A DNA stretch of 8,315 nt from Candidatus Cloacimonadota bacterium (lineage in GTDB: Bacteria; Cloacimonadota; Cloacimonadia; JGIOTU-2). The notes beneath the pieces are model-generated. The model searched no databases and had not been told where the DNA came from. It saw nothing but the letters and a program-made list of their open reading frames with translations. The number at the start of each line of letters is the position of its first letter. Within the stretch, counting starts at the first letter, position 1. The translations under genes and the position numbers were made by a program. Below, piece by piece: positions 7,410-8,315 of the stretch. The stretch covers positions 4,637 to 12,951 of the forward strand of contig JACNJG010000113.1 in assembly GCA_014382685.1 (NCBI GenBank). Reading direction: 5' to 3'.

Positions 7410-7523
7410 TTATGAATTTTCAAAATCAACTGCATTTTCGTTTATTAATTTTTTGTATAGCACAAAATAAATCTGGATTTTACTCCCAAAATCACAAACA
7501 AATGAGCATGAAAATTTGTTCAT
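7410..7523 (-). CDS. Possible 37-residue small ORF in the operon leader (doubtful)
   Basis: An ATG at 7523 opens 37 codons ending in TAA at 7412-7410. The peptide starts MNKFSCSFVCDFGSKIQIYF and ends VDFENS. An AGGA lies about 10 nt upstream of the ATG. The ORF has no family resemblance I recognise, no clear signal peptide, and is within chance length for AT-rich DNA. It could be a leader peptide or nothing. Confidence 0.15.
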   Translation of the reverse strand: MNKFSCSFVCDFGSKIQIYFVLYKKLINENAVDFENS

Positions 7524-7573
7524 AGGTATCAATTCCTGTTAATTTTTCAAATCTATATTTATTGTTTTTCAGT

Positions 7574-7597
7574 GTAACTCAACATTCCAATGTTGAG
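7574..7597 (+). repeat. Hairpin unit 1 of the pair
   Basis: The plus strand reads GTAA, stem CTCAACA, loop TTCCAA, stem TGTTGAG. The arms are perfect complements, and the loop itself can close by two more pairs. No T-run follows on the minus strand, so it is not a textbook terminator for the upstream gene. Confidence 0.6.
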
Positions 7598-7606
7598 GAT
7601 ATTTTG

Positions 7607-7630
7607 CGCAAGATCGGAGTCTTGCGTTAC
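7607..7630 (-). repeat. Hairpin unit 2 of the pair
   Basis: The minus strand reads GTAA, stem CGCAAGA, loop CTCCGA, stem TCTTGCG. It begins 7 nt after the DUF4384 stop codon and may act as a 3' RNA hairpin for that transcript. CAAAATATC follows rather than a U-tract, so intrinsic termination is uncertain. Confidence 0.6.
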
Positions 7631-7637
7631 GGAAAAA

Positions 7638-8315
7638 CTATTTATGCACAAAATACACAAGATCATACTCAACGATCTGGTCTTGCGGAATGGTGATCAA
7701 CCTTTGCATTAGTTTATTTAGCGATGCGCTATATGTACCATAGACCATATCATTCTTGAATTCTACAAGATTAAGATTTTCTTTAGTGGCGATGATCTTT
7801 ATTATCTCACTATCAGTGATCTTTCCCGGTAATAGCTTAACCGGTAATGACAGACCGATATTCCTATCCTGCTCATTCGGCATTTCAAATGTTTCACCTG
7901 CTTTCACTAAATTATCTTCTCTATATTTATTTGGAAAAAGCACATACACTGTATCATTTGAGCAGATATTTAAAATGGTGATGAAGCAATCCTTTGAAGG
8001 TACACAAAATATTTCAAGTGTCTCGAATTCCTGAAAATGCACCTTATTAAGCGATGCATCGAGAGAGAAGTAGGGATCTTTCTCGCCCTTCTGTTGAACG
8101 ATTTTAACATGGACTGTTACCCATGAAAAGATTGCATTGTCAATCGTTATTATTTGTTCGCTGACAACTTTCCTGTCCAAAATTATTCCCTGTGTAGTCT
8201 GGTTCGTGATGTGTATATAATCGTCTCGTGTTACTTTTTCTGTATCTTCTCCGATGATATAAATCTTTCTCCCTTTTACGTCCACACCAGTGTAATATTC
8301 TAGCGCATTTTCACA
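7638..8315 (-). CDS. DUF4384-type protein, 5' end outside window
   Basis: The frame is open from the right window edge to a TAG at 7638-7640, with 225 residues visible. A GTG at 8285 could serve as a start, but the reading continues upstream without a stop (visible end CENALEYYTGVDVKGRK) and no good ribosome site precedes the GTG, so the gene probably begins outside the window. The visible first part is beta-rich (KIYIIGED, WVTVHVKIV). Residues about 82-175 resemble the DUF4384 domain: YFSLDASLNKVHF, then a kdCFITILNIcsndtVYVLFPN core, then a PNEQD and KLLPG segment. DUF4384 proteins are often exported and have no agreed enzymatic role; no catalytic motif is visible. It lies upstream on the same strand as the hydrogenase operon, but a 348-nt gap with a repeat pair separates them, so it is probably a separate unit. 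Confidence 0.75.
   Translation of the reverse strand, partial: CENALEYYTGVDVKGRKIYIIGEDTEKVTRDDYIHITNQTTQGIILDRKVVSEQIITIDNAIFSWVTVHVKIVQQKGEKDPYFSLDASLNKVHFQEFETLEIFCVPSKDCFITILNICSNDTVYVLFPNKYREDNLVKAGETFEMPNEQDRNIGLSLPVKLLPGKITDSEIIKIIATKENLNLVEFKNDMVYGTYSASLNKLMQRLITIPQDQIVEYDLVYFVHK

Larger units (their letters stand above)
7290..7573 (-). promoter_or_regulatory. Leader and probable promoter region of the hydrogenase operon
   Basis: This 284-nt AT-rich stretch lies upstream of the first operon gene and should hold its promoter. TTGACA occurs twice on the minus strand (7393-7388 and 7385-7380), but neither has a convincing -10 at 16-18 nt. TATAGATTTG near 7557-7548 resembles a -10 or a Bacteroidota-type TAnnTTTG box without a well-placed upstream partner. 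The position is inferred from context; no exact promoter can be assigned. The region also contains an imperfect palindrome (7378-7394), a 7-bp inverted repeat AACAAAT/ATTTGTT (7497-7503 and 7514-7520), and a short possible ORF. No recognisable riboswitch or tRNA is seen. Confidence 0.45.
7574..7630. repeat. REP/BIME-like pair of inverted hairpin units
   Basis: Two 24-nt units face each other tail to tail across a 9-nt spacer (7598-7606). The plus-strand unit (7574-7597) and the minus-strand unit (7630-7607) share one layout: a GTAA head, then a 7-bp stem starting with C and ending with G, with a loop containing TCC. They match at 18 of 24 positions, and two stem base pairs differ in a compensatory way. 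A short conserved head plus hairpin, in opposite-facing pairs, is the architecture of REP elements and BIMEs. It sits just after the DUF4384 gene, 7 nt beyond its stop. Confidence 0.6.

Noticed and set aside
7610..7623. Illumina adapter remnant (AGATCGGA)
   Set aside because: Only eight bases match before diverging, and they form part of a perfect stem-loop with a sister unit nearby.
7574..7630. Ordinary intrinsic terminators of the DUF4384 gene
   Set aside because: Neither hairpin is followed by a U-tract on the minus strand, and the shared 24-nt layout of the two units is better explained as a repeat pair. A terminator-like role is not excluded.
8283..8285. GTG as the true start of the DUF4384 gene
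   Set aside because: The frame stays open to the window edge, no convincing ribosome site precedes the GTG, and the upstream residues look like continuing protein.

Overview
The window reads as part of the genome of an AT-rich, anaerobic, hydrogen-metabolising bacterium. The taxon cannot be fixed from this stretch. The DUF4384-type protein and the compact hydrogenase operon would fit an FCB-group or similar uncultured anaerobe, but that is a low-confidence inference. All supported genes lie on the minus strand, so transcription runs from high to low coordinates.

Positions 8315 to 7638 hold the 3' part of a gene for a DUF4384-type protein of unknown role; its start lies outside the window. 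Positions 7637 to 7290 are non-coding. This gap carries a striking pair of diverged 24-nt hairpin units in opposite orientation (REP/BIME-like, 7574-7630), a possible 37-codon ORF, an imperfect palindrome that may be an operator, and presumably the promoter of the next operon.

Positions 7289 to 1 hold a tight eight-gene operon that leaves the window at its left edge. In transcription order it encodes: a HydB/AsrA-like iron-sulfur protein; a HydG/AsrB-like FAD/NAD(P)-binding protein with a [2Fe-2S] site; a HycB/CooF-like polyferredoxin lacking some usual cysteines; a NuoH-like membrane anchor; a NuoB-like small subunit; a NuoC-like subunit; a NuoD-like large subunit that keeps all four Ni-binding cysteines; and a NuoL/HyfB-like ion-transporting subunit. 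The intact Ni site makes this an energy-converting group 4 [NiFe]-hydrogenase rather than respiratory complex I.

Inferred working model: NAD(P)H or ferredoxin electrons enter or leave through the flavin/iron-sulfur pair (HydG-like plus HydB-like). They pass through the polyferredoxin to the NuoB-like cluster and the [NiFe] site, coupled to H+ or Na+ movement through the NuoH- and NuoL-like membrane subunits. Joining a HydBG-type diaphorase, best known from soluble group 3 hydrogenases, to a membrane group 4 hydrogenase is the main biological point of interest. Further membrane subunits and maturation genes, if present, lie beyond the left edge.
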